The notes under the pieces: generated by a model
What the model saw: only the letters and a program-made list of their open reading frames with translations
Databases searched by the model: none
What the model was told of the DNA's origin: nothing
Part shown: piece after piece, positions 40,409 through 51,076 of the stretch
How positions within the stretch are numbered: the stretch's first letter is position 1
Layout: every line of letters begins with the position of its first letter
DNA from: JAZPYZ01 sp045544455
GTDB taxonomy: Bacteria; Bacillota; Clostridia; Oscillospirales; Acutalibacteraceae
Length of the DNA stretch: 64,000 nt
Assembly: GCA_045544455.1 (NCBI GenBank)
Contig: JAZPYZ010000019.1
Coordinates: forward strand, 248,001-312,000
Reading direction: 5' to 3'
Translations under genes and position numbers: made by a program

Positions 40409-41296
40409 ATGAGTAAACACACTCTTTTCACCGGCACCGGTGTGGCACTTGTCACCCCGATGCAGGAGGACGGAAGTGTACATTACAGGAAGTATCGAGA
40501 ACTAATTGAACGTCAAATTGATGCCGGCGTGTCGGCCTTGATTGCGGCCGGCACTACCGGAGAAGCCTCTACTCTATCTCGCCGAGAACTCGCCGATTTG
40601 TTCACCGCCACGGTCGAACAAACACGCGGTCGCGTACCGGTGATCTGCGGTACCGGCACCAACAACACCGCCGCTACGGTGGAGTTGTGTGAACTCGCTT
40701 ACGATTGTGGTGCGGATGGGACCTTATTAGTCACACCGTATTACAACAAAACGTCACAGCAAGGGTTGATCGAACACTATACCTACGTGGCCGATCGTGC
40801 CAAACTGCCGATGATCGTATACAACGTTCCGTCAAGGACCGGACTGGATATATCGCCCGAAACGGTATGGACACTCAGCCAACATCCGCGGATCGTAGCG
40901 ATCAAGGCGGCCGGTTCGAACCTGTCGGACGTGGCACAGATTGCTGCCGGATGCGATATCGACATATATTCCGGTAACGACGACCAGATTCTACCGGTTC
41001 TGTCGCTGGGCGGCAAAGGGGTAATCTCGGTAATGGCAAACGTGGCGCCGCGACAAACCGCCGCCATCTGTAACCGATGGTTTGCCGGGCGACCGGCGGA
41101 CAGTTTGCGGTTACAACTCGAATGGTTGGATCTGGCTAAAGCATTGTTTTCGGACGTTAACCCGATACCGGTTAAACAGGCGATGAATTGGATGGGCTTA
41201 GAGGTCGGCGCATGCCGATTGCCGCTTTGCCGCATGAACGAAGCCAAACAAGTTGGTTTGCGTGCGGTGATGCAACAACATGATCTTATTCCATAA
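40409..41296 (+). CDS. dapA: 4-hydroxy-tetrahydrodipicolinate synthase
   Basis: A 295-residue TIM-barrel lyase: GTGVALVTPMQEDGSV, the signature AAGTTGEASTLSRRE, VTPYYNKTSQQGLIEHY with the catalytic tyrosine, and VYNVPSRTG, with the Schiff-base lysine in IVAIKAAGSN. It condenses aspartate semialdehyde and pyruvate in the lysine and dipicolinate route, the latter relevant for spores. Cotranscribed with asd. Confidence 0.96.
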   Translation: MSKHTLFTGTGVALVTPMQEDGSVHYRKYRELIERQIDAGVSALIAAGTTGEASTLSRRELADLFTATVEQTRGRVPVICGTGTNNTAATVELCELAYDCGADGTLLVTPYYNKTSQQGLIEHYTYVADRAKLPMIVYNVPSRTGLDISPETVWTLSQHPRIVAIKAAGSNLSDVAQIAAGCDIDIYSGNDDQILPVLSLGGKGVISVMANVAPRQTAAICNRWFAGRPADSLRLQLEWLDLAKALFSDVNPIPVKQAMNWMGLEVGACRLPLCRMNEAKQVGLRAVMQQHDLIP

Positions 41297-41336
41297 ACGA
41301 AATCCGTTGTCTTTCGACAACGGATTTCGTTTTTTC
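41297..41336 (+). terminator. Terminator of asd-dapA
   Basis: A perfect 15-base-pair stem (41297-41311 with 41316-41330) is followed by six T residues. Confidence 0.94.
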
Positions 41337-41399
41337 TCTTTTCATTTGCACACCGATATAGTATAATAAACATATTACAAAACAAAGGATGTGAAACGG

Positions 41400-44300
41400 A
41401 TGTTACAGACGGTAATCGGACCCAGTGGAACCGGCAAGCTGTTCTACGTATATCAACAAATGGAACAACAGATCAACGCCGGATTTGATAAACCGATTGT
41501 ATTGATCGTGCCGGAACAAGCATCCTTTGAAAGTGAACGGTTTTTACTCGATCGATTAGGCCCGGACCGCGCTCAGCGCGTACAGGTACTGAGTTTTACC
41601 CGTTTGGCCGAAATTGTGTTTCAACAGGGTGGCGAACCGGTTGGCAAACGTTTGGATGACGGATCCCGATTGTTGTTGTTGTCGCACGCTATGGAACAGG
41701 TGGCCGATCATCTGGAACTCTACCGTGAACAAGCTACACGCACCGATTGTTTGGACCAGATGGCGGCCATGATCGCCGACTGCAAACGCGCCGCCGTATC
41801 CGGCGAAATGCTCGATGCGGTCGCTGAAAAACTGACCGGCGGTGTTTTACCTCAAAAACTGCGCGAATGCCGTTTGATTTTCGACGCATACAACGCGTTA
41901 CTCGCGACCGGATACGTGGATCCGCTGGATGACTTATCCGCCGCCACCAACCGACTCGCACAACATCCGATATTTGCCGAAGCGCACATTTTTGTGGATT
42001 CGTTCAGTGGGTTTTCGGCGTGCGAATTCGATTGCCTGGAAGTGTTGATGAAACAAGCCCGATCCATGACGGTGACGTTGTGCACCGATACGCTGCAAGC
42101 GGCCGAAGCGGATCGCGGTATTTTTGATCATCCGATCCAAACGGCACACCGTTTGATCGAGATCGCCAACCGCCATCACATTCCGGTGGCAAAACCGATC
42201 ACTCTTACCCAAAACCGGCGTGCCGCCAACGAAGAATTGGCACTTTTGGAACGGCATTTGTTTGATTTGGAGCCGATGACGTTTGATCGGCCGGTGGAAC
42301 ATATTACCGTGACGGCTTGCCGTGATATTTGGAACGAGAGCGAAACCGCCGCGCGGATCATTCGTCGCTTGGTGCGCCAAGGATACCGGTATCGCGACAT
42401 TTCGGTATGTGCGCGCAATCTGGAAGCGTATGACGGCATTTTGGACACCGCGTTTGCGCGGATGGATATTCCGCTGTTTCGTGACGACGTTGACGATATC
42501 ATGAGCGACTCACTCATCACGTTGGTTCACGCCATTTTGCAGATCATCTGCGGCCATGCCGATACCGATCTGTTGATGGCGATGGCGAAAACCGGTTTGT
42601 TGGGTGTGAGCACCGCCTCGTGTGCGGCACTGGAAAACTATGCCTTTATGTGGCGGATTCGCTATTCCGCGTGGGCGCAGGAGTGGCGTTTTAACCCGGA
42701 CGGCATGACCATCCGGGAACAGGCCGACACCGACAAGCGGTTGCGGTATCTTAACCGATTACGTCGGCGTATCATCCAACCGATCAAACGATTAACCGGT
42801 GATATCACCGGCTCAATAACCGGTTTGGCATTTTCCGAAGCGATCTATCGGTACCTGCAACGCGCACGCGTTGACCGAATGGTCACGATGTTTGCCACGG
42901 CTCACCAAAAAGCCGGTCGGCACACCGAGGCGCACCGTTTGATGCGTGTGTGGGAATTGTTGATGGAACAACTGGACAAGATCGCTACCTTGTTCGGCGA
43001 CACGGCCATGCCGCGCGAACGGTTGGCAGAACTGCTGACGGTAGCGTTACAGTCGGTCGAGTTTGGAAAGATTCCGCAAACCATCGACACGGTTCAGGTC
43101 GGTAACCCCGATCGGATGCGATTCTCGCACCCGAAAGCGGTTTTATTGCTGGGCGCAAACGAAGGCGTGTTCCCTGCCGCACCGACACAAACCGGCTTGT
43201 TTAGTGAGCCGGAACAACGGCAACTGGCCGCGCATGGTTTGCAGCTGAGCGATTCGTTCGATCTGCAATTCTCGCAAGAGCGATATTATGCGTATACCGC
43301 CATTTCCGCGCCGAGCGAGCAGGTATACGTCTCGTATTTACAAGTGAATGGATCCTTAGAACCGTTGTATCCGTCTTCGTTGGTACAATCCATTCGCACC
43401 ATATTCCCACAAGTGACGTCGTCCGTAGTGGACGATTCTCCTATCCCCGAAAACGTGAAAGACGCGTTTTCGTTGTTAGCAAGAGAACACGCGACCGGCA
43501 CGGCACACGCCGCCTCGTTACAACACGTATTAGAAGAACAACCCGCATACGCACCGCGTTTGGAAGCGCTTCGCCGCACAGCGGCACATGCACCGATTGC
43601 ATTCCGTGATCCGGCTAATGCCAAACGCTTTTTCGGAACGAACATGTGGTTGTCACCGTCCAAAGTCAACCGTTTCCACGAATGTCGGTTTGCGTATTTT
43701 TGTGAATATGGGTTGCACGTTTCCAAACGCAAAGCGGCCGAACTGGACGCCTTGCAATTCGGGACGGTATCCCACTACGTTATGGAACAACTGTTGCCGG
43801 TATACGTGAAAAACGGTGTAACCACCGTGCGCAAAGCACAAGTGGCGGCCGACGTTGATAAAACCGTTATGCAGTACGTTGATGAATCGTTTGGCGGAAC
43901 GGCCGATAAACCGGCACGGTTCACCTATCTGCTGACACGCCTGTCGGCAACCTGTACCGCCTTGATGTGGCAAGTGGTGCAGGAACTGCGTCAAAGCCGG
44001 TTTGTGCCGGTGGACTATGAGTTGAAGATCGGGCACGCCGACGACGATGAACCGCATATCGATCCTATCGTGTTGACCTTGCCGGACGGCACGACCGTGC
44101 GGGTGCAAGGCACTGTTGACCGCGTAGACGTGTGCGAACTCGACGGCGAATCGTACGTACGTGTCATCGACTATAAAACCGGATCTAAAGAGTTTCGGTT
44201 ATCGGACGTGGCCGAAGGCATCAATCTGCAAATGTTGATCTATCTGTTCTCGATCTGTCAAAACGGCGAGAATCGGTACGGGCGCGTATCGCCGGCCGGC

Positions 44301-44768
44301 GTATTGTATCTGCCGGCAAAACTGCCGTATCTGAAATGCGATCGACAGATGGATGACGAAAAAGCCAACGTCGGACAGATCAAGCAAATGAAGATGAACG
44401 GATTACTGCTGGATCATCCGGCCATCGTTGCCGCTATGGAACAAGATGCGGCCGGATTGTTTGTCCCAGCAAAGGTCAACGCGGCCGGACAACTCGATGC
44501 GCGCTCTTCGGTCGCGTCGCTCGAACAATTCGGCATATTGAAACGCAAGATTGAAAAGATCCTCATCAATATGGCAAAAATGTTGCACGACGGCGATATG
44601 GCCGCCGTGCCGATGATGAGCGACCGGTCGGCGTGTGACTACTGCGATTTTCGCGCGGTATGCGGACGAGAACCGGACGATCCCGTGCGCCCAATTTTGA
44701 AACTCGATAATCGCACGGTGTTCGAACAGTTACAAGCCGAGGAACAGGAGGTGAACGCGCGTGGCTGA
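41400..44768 (+). CDS. addB: Helicase-nuclease AddAB, AddB subunit
   Basis: A 1122-residue AddB. VIGPSGTGKLFYVYQQ is the Walker A loop of the inactivated helicase half, VLLLGANEGVFPAAP is a conserved helicase-like motif, and the C-terminal nuclease contains VRVIDYKTGSKEFRL. Iron-sulfur cysteines are visible as C in FHECRFAYFCEYG and in SACDYCDFRAVCG. AddAB resects double-strand breaks for recombination. The ATG at 41400 is ten bases after AAAGGA; a GTG at 41391 is also possible. Its end overlaps addA by eight bases. Confidence 0.95.
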   Translation: MLQTVIGPSGTGKLFYVYQQMEQQINAGFDKPIVLIVPEQASFESERFLLDRLGPDRAQRVQVLSFTRLAEIVFQQGGEPVGKRLDDGSRLLLLSHAMEQVADHLELYREQATRTDCLDQMAAMIADCKRAAVSGEMLDAVAEKLTGGVLPQKLRECRLIFDAYNALLATGYVDPLDDLSAATNRLAQHPIFAEAHIFVDSFSGFSACEFDCLEVLMKQARSMTVTLCTDTLQAAEADRGIFDHPIQTAHRLIEIANRHHIPVAKPITLTQNRRAANEELALLERHLFDLEPMTFDRPVEHITVTACRDIWNESETAARIIRRLVRQGYRYRDISVCARNLEAYDGILDTAFARMDIPLFRDDVDDIMSDSLITLVHAILQIICGHADTDLLMAMAKTGLLGVSTASCAALENYAFMWRIRYSAWAQEWRFNPDGMTIREQADTDKRLRYLNRLRRRIIQPIKRLTGDITGSITGLAFSEAIYRYLQRARVDRMVTMFATAHQKAGRHTEAHRLMRVWELLMEQLDKIATLFGDTAMPRERLAELLTVALQSVEFGKIPQTIDTVQVGNPDRMRFSHPKAVLLLGANEGVFPAAPTQTGLFSEPEQRQLAAHGLQLSDSFDLQFSQERYYAYTAISAPSEQVYVSYLQVNGSLEPLYPSSLVQSIRTIFPQVTSSVVDDSPIPENVKDAFSLLAREHATGTAHAASLQHVLEEQPAYAPRLEALRRTAAHAPIAFRDPANAKRFFGTNMWLSPSKVNRFHECRFAYFCEYGLHVSKRKAAELDALQFGTVSHYVMEQLLPVYVKNGVTTVRKAQVAADVDKTVMQYVDESFGGTADKPARFTYLLTRLSATCTALMWQVVQELRQSRFVPVDYELKIGHADDDEPHIDPIVLTLPDGTTVRVQGTVDRVDVCELDGESYVRVIDYKTGSKEFRLSDVAEGINLQMLIYLFSICQNGENRYGRVSPAGVLYLPAKLPYLKCDRQMDDEKANVGQIKQMKMNGLLLDHPAIVAAMEQDAAGLFVPAKVNAAGQLDARSSVASLEQFGILKRKIEKILINMAKMLHDGDMAAVPMMSDRSACDYCDFRAVCGREPDDPVRPILKLDNRTVFEQLQAEEQEVNARG

Positions 44769-47700
44769 TGTAAAATGGACTCCTGAACAGCAACAATGTA
44801 TCGATGCGCGCGGCGGCACCGTATTGGTTTCGGCGGCGGCCGGTTCCGGTAAAACGGCAGTGTTGGTGCAGCGGGTGCTCGGGCTTATTACCAATACCGA
44901 TCACCCGATCGATATCGATCGATTATTGATCGTGACCTTTACCAATGCGGCGGCGGCCGAGATGAGACAACGCTTGTCCAACGCCCTATCCGAACGGTTG
45001 GCGCTGGATCCGCATAACGCGCACCTGCAACGGCAACAACGCCTGTTGCCGAACGCCCATATCAGTACGGTGCACGCCTTTTGCGGTAAACTGTTGCGCG
45101 AATATTATTATCTGCTGGATATTTCTCCACAATATAAACTCATCGATCAAGCGAGCGAAGAGTTGTTGAAAGCCGAAGCGATGGCCGAACTGTTGGAGCA
45201 ACGGTACACCGAAAACGATCCGGCTTTTATCCGCTTGGCAGATGCGGTTAATACACAAAAAAGCGACGACGTTCTGACGCAAACCATACGGCGTATTCAT
45301 ACCTTTATTCAGTCATACCCCTTCCCCGACCGGTGGTTAGATACACACGAACAGTCGTACGACGACACCGTGCCATTTGAGCAAACCCTCTTCGGTTCCT
45401 TGTTACTGAAACATATTCGCGAGCAAATGGCTTTTGTTGCGACGCAACTGGATGCCGCGTACCAACTGGTCATCGGCGTACCGAACATAGAAACCGCTTA
45501 CGGCGAAACGATCGCACAAGAATCCCAGCTGATAGCGACGTTACAAACGCAACTCATCGACGCTTCGTGGGACGAGGCCGTTCGTTTGATCCAAACCGAT
45601 GTGTTTGGTCGGTTGAGCCCTTTAAAGAATTTTGAAGACCTTGCTTTGAAAGAACAGGTAAAATCGTTGCGTTCAGAAGCCAAAGATGCCTTCTCGGCGT
45701 TACAAACACAACTGGGGCCGGTGGCCGAACATGCTGCTGATGATCTGCGTTATCACGCGGAATTGGTGCACGAATTGTTTGATTTGGTACGCACTTTCAG
45801 CAAACGATTCAACGAGAAGAAAACGGCGAAACGGTGGTTGAATTTCAACGATCTGGAACATTTGTCATTACGGTTATTGGTAACCGAAGACGATAACGGA
45901 CAACTGAGTAAAACCCCGATCGCACGCGAGATTGCCAATCGTTTTGATGAAATTTTGGTAGATGAATATCAAGATACCAACGCCACACAAGAGACGTTGT
46001 TCAGCGCCATTTCTCACGAGGAAACGAACCTGTTTATGGTGGGAGACGTCAAGCAAAGTATCTACGGGTTCCGTCAAGCAATGCCGGAATTGTTTTTAAA
46101 CCGGCGCAAACGGTATCCGACCTATGACGGCAACGTCTTCCCCTCAACCATTACACTCGGACACAATTTCCGCAGTCGACCGGAAGTGACCGAAACGGTC
46201 AATTTCTTGTTCCGGCAATGGATGACGGCCGAGTTGTGCGGCATGGACTACGATCAACACGAAGCCTTGGTACCGCGCGCATCCTATCTGCCGCAAGACG
46301 ATCGCGAAACCGAACTGATGATACTTCGACGCGGTGACGACGATTCCGACGTTGCTGAAGCACAAGCGATCGCCGACCGGATCCATCAACTGAAAACGTC
46401 TTTCTCGGTGGATGACAAGGGCACGTTACGACCGTTGCAATATCGCGACGTTGTCATTTTGCTACGCAGCAGAAAAACACACGCGCAAGTCTATGTGGAC
46501 GTGTTACGAAAAAACGGAATCCCGGCCTATACCGACGAGCCGGCCGGATTCTTTGCGGCGCCGGAAATCGCCTGCATGTTATCGTTATTACGCGTGATCG
46601 ACAACCCGGTACAGGATATTCCGTTGCTTTCGGTGCTCTTCTCTCCGTTATTCGGGTTTTCGCCGGATGATCTGGCGGCTATCCGCACCGTCGATCGAAG
46701 AAGTCCGTTATTTGTCGCCGTGCGAAAAGCCATTCGATCCACCGAAATCGATGACGATTTAAAAACACGGTGTCGCGCCTGTTTAGCACAACTGGACGCG
46801 TTCCGGAAAGCATCCGTATCGATGCCGGCCGATAAACTGATTCGGTTGGTGTTCGAAGAAACCCGCTATCTTGATTTGGTACGTGCGCAAAAACGCGGTG
46901 CGGCTAAAGAGGCAAACCTGCAACAGTTATACGGACACGCAAAACAGTTTGAACAAAACGGATTTCGTGGCCTTTCGGCGTTTATCCGATTTTGCGACCG
47001 ATTGGAACAACAAGGGTTGGACATGGGGGCCTCAAACACTTTGGAACAAGACGATGCCGTGCACGTCATGACGGTGCACCATTCCAAAGGCCTTGAATTC
47101 CCGGTGGTGTTTTTGGCACGTATGGGCGCGTCGTTCAACACCAAAGCCGAAGCCGAGAATTTGTTGTTACACAACCGTGTGGGGCTGGGGATGACGCGAC
47201 GCGACGTGGAGAAGCGACGACAGTATGACACCTTGCCGCACATATGTGTGAAACAAGCGATTCGCAAAAGCGATCGTGCCGAAGAGTTGCGTGTGTTATA
47301 CGTTGCGATGACGCGTGCGCGTGAAAAATTAATTTTGGTGATGTCGGCACAAAAGCCGGAAAAACTGTTGTCCGACGCGCAATTTGCCGTGCGCGGTGAC
47401 GCGCCGGTATCGGCGGCGTATTTGAATTCCGCTTCCTCTATGGCACATTGGTTGATAGCCGGCATCGTACGACATCCGTCGGTACAAAACGCGTTTCCGT
47501 TAGAAACCGAAAAAGCCACTACGCTACCTTGTGAGACGCCGATATCCATACGTATCATCGAACCCGACTCGGCCGAAGATCGGCCCGATATCGTGTGTGA
47601 CCAACCGATCGCAAAAACCGTTGCAGAAGACCGACAACTAACCGAGACGATGCGCGTACATATGGCGTATCGTTACCCGTATGAAGCGGCCATGTCGGTG

Positions 47701-48309
47701 CCCACTAAAGTGGCGGCTTCCCATCTGCCGGGCGAAGAGATGTTTGCCGGAACGATGCTGTGCAAGCGGCCGGCATTCGCACACCGAGATGCCCTCACCC
47801 CCACCGAACGCGGTACCGCGGTGCACACCTTTATGCAGTTTGCAGATTTCGAGAACGCCAAACACGATTTGAATCAAGAAATCGATCGATTGGTGACGGC
47901 CGGACGATTGACACCGGTACAAGCCGGTGCGGTCGATGCAAACAAGGTTCGTACGTTTTTAGACGGTGATCTGTATCGTCGGATGCGTGCCGCCAATCAG
48001 GTGTGGCGCGAATGGCGGTTTAGCATCGAATGGCCGGCTTCTCGTTTGATGCCGCAAGCCGTCGACGTGACCGATACTGTCACGGTACAAGGGATGATCG
48101 ACTGTGCATTTTGCGAAAAAGACACACTGGTACTGGTGGACTACAAAACCGACCGCGTAAAGAATGGGGAAGAATTGGTTGATCGGTATCGTGAACAACT
48201 GGCTATCTATGCCGATGCTTTGCAACAAATCCTGCACCTGCCGGTCAAGGAAATCTATCTATATTCCTTTGCACTGGGCAAACCGATTCCGGTAATATTA
48301 GCAAAATAA
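44761..48309 (+). CDS. addA: Helicase-nuclease AddAB, AddA subunit
   Basis: An 1182-residue UvrD-family helicase with a C-terminal nuclease. WTPEQQQCIDARGGTVLVSAAAGSGKTAVLV holds the Q motif and Walker A; LVDEYQDTNATQE is Walker B; MVGDVKQSIYGFRQA is motif III; DAVHVMTVHHSKGLEFPVVFLA is motif V; LRVLYVAMTRAREKLIL is motif VI. The nuclease motif is LVLVDYKTDRVKNGEEL near the end. The start is GTG at 44761 within addB, preceded by GGAGGTG. Confidence 0.97.
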   Translation: MADVKWTPEQQQCIDARGGTVLVSAAAGSGKTAVLVQRVLGLITNTDHPIDIDRLLIVTFTNAAAAEMRQRLSNALSERLALDPHNAHLQRQQRLLPNAHISTVHAFCGKLLREYYYLLDISPQYKLIDQASEELLKAEAMAELLEQRYTENDPAFIRLADAVNTQKSDDVLTQTIRRIHTFIQSYPFPDRWLDTHEQSYDDTVPFEQTLFGSLLLKHIREQMAFVATQLDAAYQLVIGVPNIETAYGETIAQESQLIATLQTQLIDASWDEAVRLIQTDVFGRLSPLKNFEDLALKEQVKSLRSEAKDAFSALQTQLGPVAEHAADDLRYHAELVHELFDLVRTFSKRFNEKKTAKRWLNFNDLEHLSLRLLVTEDDNGQLSKTPIAREIANRFDEILVDEYQDTNATQETLFSAISHEETNLFMVGDVKQSIYGFRQAMPELFLNRRKRYPTYDGNVFPSTITLGHNFRSRPEVTETVNFLFRQWMTAELCGMDYDQHEALVPRASYLPQDDRETELMILRRGDDDSDVAEAQAIADRIHQLKTSFSVDDKGTLRPLQYRDVVILLRSRKTHAQVYVDVLRKNGIPAYTDEPAGFFAAPEIACMLSLLRVIDNPVQDIPLLSVLFSPLFGFSPDDLAAIRTVDRRSPLFVAVRKAIRSTEIDDDLKTRCRACLAQLDAFRKASVSMPADKLIRLVFEETRYLDLVRAQKRGAAKEANLQQLYGHAKQFEQNGFRGLSAFIRFCDRLEQQGLDMGASNTLEQDDAVHVMTVHHSKGLEFPVVFLARMGASFNTKAEAENLLLHNRVGLGMTRRDVEKRRQYDTLPHICVKQAIRKSDRAEELRVLYVAMTRAREKLILVMSAQKPEKLLSDAQFAVRGDAPVSAAYLNSASSMAHWLIAGIVRHPSVQNAFPLETEKATTLPCETPISIRIIEPDSAEDRPDIVCDQPIAKTVAEDRQLTETMRVHMAYRYPYEAAMSVPTKVAASHLPGEEMFAGTMLCKRPAFAHRDALTPTERGTAVHTFMQFADFENAKHDLNQEIDRLVTAGRLTPVQAGAVDANKVRTFLDGDLYRRMRAANQVWREWRFSIEWPASRLMPQAVDVTDTVTVQGMIDCAFCEKDTLVLVDYKTDRVKNGEELVDRYREQLAIYADALQQILHLPVKEIYLYSFALGKPIPVILAK

Positions 48310-48351
48310 GCAAGTCGGTAACGCTGTTCGCGTTACCGACTTGCTTATTTT
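48304..48351 (+). terminator. Terminator of addBA
   Basis: A 20-base-pair stem that begins inside the addA stop region (48304-48323 with 48331-48350), ending in TTATTTT. Confidence 0.9.
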
Positions 48352-48386
48352 AAATATAAAAAAGAAAAGAGAGGCGTTTCTTTGAG

Positions 48387-48414
48387 TTGTAATTCTTGAA
48401 TTATATTGTATAAT
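48387..48414 (+). promoter_or_regulatory. Promoter of the beta-CASP nuclease gene
   Basis: TTGTAA (48387-48392) and TATAAT (48409-48414), 16-base spacer. Confidence 0.65.
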
Positions 48415-48442
48415 ATAATCAGAAGCATTGGAGGTGTAGTAA

Positions 48443-50050
48443 TTGAGAATACAATTTATTGGAGCGACTCACGAAGTTACAGGAAGTTGTACTCTTTTGG
48501 AAATCAACAATAGATACTTTTTGGTTGATTGCGGAATGGAGCAAGGTAAGGATATTTTCCAAAATATCAGCTTGCCGATTGCCGCAAATCAAATTGATTC
48601 CGTTTTCTTGACACACGCACATATTGACCATTCTGGTATGCTGCCAAAGTTATATAAAGACGGTTTTAACGGAAAAATCTATGCAACCGATGTAACCTGC
48701 GATTTGTGTGATATTATGTTACGTGATTCCGCACACATTCAAGAAACCGAAGCAAAATGGCGTTCCAGAAAAGCAGAGCGTGCAGGACTGGATACCTATG
48801 AGCCTGTATACGATATGCAGGATGCAGTTGGAGCTATTTCACTATTTCGCAGATGCAACTACGGCGAGATTATATATCCGGCCGAGGGAATTGAGTTACG
48901 CTTTACTGACATAGGCCATCTTCTTGGCTCAGCTTGTATCGAGCTTTGGCTGACCGAAGGTACTGTGCATAAAAAGATTGTTTTCAGTGGCGATGTCGGT
49001 AATACCAATCAACGCATTATCAGAGATCCGCAGCAAGTAGCAGAAACGGATTATCTTGTGATTGAATCCACCTACGGTAATCGTCTGCATTCCGCCGACC
49101 GAAGTAACGTAATCCACGAGCTTGCAGGATATATCCAAAAAGCATTAGACCGTGGTGGCAATGTTGTTATCCCTTCGTTTGCTGTCGGTCGTACACAGGA
49201 AATGCTATATGCTATTCGTGAAATTAAGCAAAACGGACTTGTAAAGGGACATGAACATTTTCCCGTTTATGTTGACAGTCCCCTTGCCGCAGAAGCAACT
49301 GCAATCTTTATGCAATGCAATCCCGTTTGTTTTGATGAAGAAACTCTTGCTCTAATTAAGCAAGGCATTAACCCTATCTGGTTTGACGATATCCGTATGT
49401 CTATGACATCTGAGGAATCAAAACAAATCAACTTTAACAATGAGCCCAAAGTCATTATTTCTGCAAGTGGAATGTGTGAAGCCGGTCGTATCCGTCATCA
49501 TTTAAAGCACAACTTATGGAAAGAAAACAACATTATTCTTTTTGTTGGTTATCAGGCAGAAGGCTCTCTCGGTCGCATACTTTTAAACGGAGAAAAATCT
49601 GTAACTCTTTTTGGTGAAGAAATTTCGGTGAATGCAGAAATTTGCTCACTCCACGGAACAAGCGGTCACGCAGATCAAGCCGGTTTGCTTTCTTGGATAG
49701 AGGGATACGAAACAAAACCTGAGCTTATCTTTGTGAATCACGGTAATGAAGATTCCTGCGAGGATTTTAAAGATTTGCTCATTCAAAAGGGTTATCGTGC
49801 CGAAGCACCATTCAGCGGAACCGAATACGATTTAGCCACGGGAAGAATGACTATTTACACCGAAGGTAAACCCATTGACCGAGTGATAACCTACAAAGGC
49901 AATACTCGTGCCGATGTAATTTTCAATGAGCTTGTCGCAACAGCCGAAAAACTATTGACTATTGCTAAAGGGCGCCGTGGTATGACAAATAAAGAAAACG
50001 CAAGACTGACTTCTCAAATTCGAGAACTTTGCGAAAAATATAAAGATTAG
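48443..50050 (+). CDS. Metallo-beta-lactamase fold RNA-processing (beta-CASP/RMMBL) protein
   Basis: A 535-residue member of the CPSF73-like MBL family. The metal motif LTHAHIDHSG is at about residues 57-65, HLLGSACIEL and FSGDVGN provide further ligands, VIPSFAVGRTQEML and IISASGMCEAGRIRHHL are the beta-CASP motifs, and SLHGTSGHADQAGLLSWIEG is the RMMBL end. Relatives are 5'-3' exonucleases or endonucleases acting on RNA. The start is TTG at 48443 after GGAGGTG. Codon use is AT-rich. The LOG gene follows after 15 bases. Confidence 0.9.
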   Translation: MRIQFIGATHEVTGSCTLLEINNRYFLVDCGMEQGKDIFQNISLPIAANQIDSVFLTHAHIDHSGMLPKLYKDGFNGKIYATDVTCDLCDIMLRDSAHIQETEAKWRSRKAERAGLDTYEPVYDMQDAVGAISLFRRCNYGEIIYPAEGIELRFTDIGHLLGSACIELWLTEGTVHKKIVFSGDVGNTNQRIIRDPQQVAETDYLVIESTYGNRLHSADRSNVIHELAGYIQKALDRGGNVVIPSFAVGRTQEMLYAIREIKQNGLVKGHEHFPVYVDSPLAAEATAIFMQCNPVCFDEETLALIKQGINPIWFDDIRMSMTSEESKQINFNNEPKVIISASGMCEAGRIRHHLKHNLWKENNIILFVGYQAEGSLGRILLNGEKSVTLFGEEISVNAEICSLHGTSGHADQAGLLSWIEGYETKPELIFVNHGNEDSCEDFKDLLIQKGYRAEAPFSGTEYDLATGRMTIYTEGKPIDRVITYKGNTRADVIFNELVATAEKLLTIAKGRRGMTNKENARLTSQIRELCEKYKD

Positions 50051-50065
50051 AAAAGAGGTAATCCA

Positions 50066-50647
50066 ATGAGGATATGTGTATATGGAGCAGCATCCCCAAC
50101 AATCGATAAGGAATATATTGATTTGGTTGAAAAAATGGGACAAGAAATGGCAAACCGAGGTCATTCACTTGTGTTTGGCGGCGGCGGTAACGGTCTGATG
50201 GGTGCCGCGGCAAGAGGTGTAAAATCCGGCGGAGGTTACATTTTAGGTGTTATTCCTAAATTTTTCGAGGAAGAAAAAGTTGAGGCTATATGTGATTTTT
50301 GCGACGAGCTTATACAACCTGATACAATGCGTCAGCGTAAGCGGTTAATGGAGGATAATGCAGATGCCTTTATTATAGTTCCGGGTGGCATTGGGACATA
50401 TGAGGAGTTCTTTGAAATCCTAACGCTGAAGCAATTATGCCGACACAATAAACCAATTGCACTCTATAATATAATGGGATATTATGACGATATAAATTAT
50501 GCAATGGAACAGGCTATGAAGAAAAACTTCATTCGTGATAATTGTAAGGAATTATATTATGTTACCGACGACCTTAATGATTTGCTTCGTTATGTTGAAA
50601 CTCCGGTTGAGAAAATAAGAACGATAAAAGAATTAAAAGATGGCTAA
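50066..50647 (+). CDS. LOG-family protein (cytokinin riboside 5'-monophosphate phosphoribohydrolase type, TIGR00730)
   Basis: A 193-residue Rossmann-fold protein with FGGGGNGLMGAAARG and the LOG signature PGGIGTYEEFFEIL. Family members hydrolyse N6-substituted AMP or other nucleoside monophosphates at the ribose bond. It forms an operon with the beta-CASP protein; a joint role in RNA or nucleotide turnover would be inference. The stretch 50648-50746 has no gene. Confidence 0.9.
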   Translation: MRICVYGAASPTIDKEYIDLVEKMGQEMANRGHSLVFGGGGNGLMGAAARGVKSGGGYILGVIPKFFEEEKVEAICDFCDELIQPDTMRQRKRLMEDNADAFIIVPGGIGTYEEFFEILTLKQLCRHNKPIALYNIMGYYDDINYAMEQAMKKNFIRDNCKELYYVTDDLNDLLRYVETPVEKIRTIKELKDG

Positions 50648-50746
50648 AACGCCGAGCACTTTAATGATCAACACAAATCATTGTGCTGAACATTTTTATA
50701 TGACACATTTTCTAATATAACTACGGCAAATTCGCCATAATACATT

Positions 50747-51076
50747 TTAAGGAAATTTGATAATGCTTTTCTTTTTCTTCTCGGCATAAGCGAGGGTTAT
50801 TTTTGTTCCGCTTTTTCTACCTTTTGGGGTGTACTCCTCTTTATAATAAACAATGCAGAAACGGCTATTTTCTATCATCTCACAGTTGCGCTTTACATAA
50901 TTTGCTTTACCTGCACCGAGCACCGATTTTGGAAAATAGGTATCCTCATAACTTTCTAATAGGTATGCTTTATAGCTTTCATCAATATACGGATATTCTG
51001 CCCTCACAAAAATTCTTTTTATGTGAGGGTGCTTTTTCTTTGTTTCGGTTACTATATCATAGCAGAGATCCAACAA
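50747..51076 (-). pseudogene. C-terminal fragment of a SLOG (DUF1273-like) family protein
   Basis: About 105 residues starting only at TTG codons inside the preceding fragment, without a ribosome site. HPHIKRIFVRAEYPYIDESYKAYLLESYEDTYFP and ENSRFCIVYYKEEYTPKGRKSGTKITLAYAEKKKKSIIKFP match the C-terminal half of a small SLOG/DUF1273-like protein. The N-terminal half, with the first Rossmann strands, is missing. The break coincides with the end of the transglutaminase-like fragment, which suggests one deletion joined the two. If translated it would depend on coupling to the upstream frame, which it overlaps by 25 bases. Confidence 0.6.
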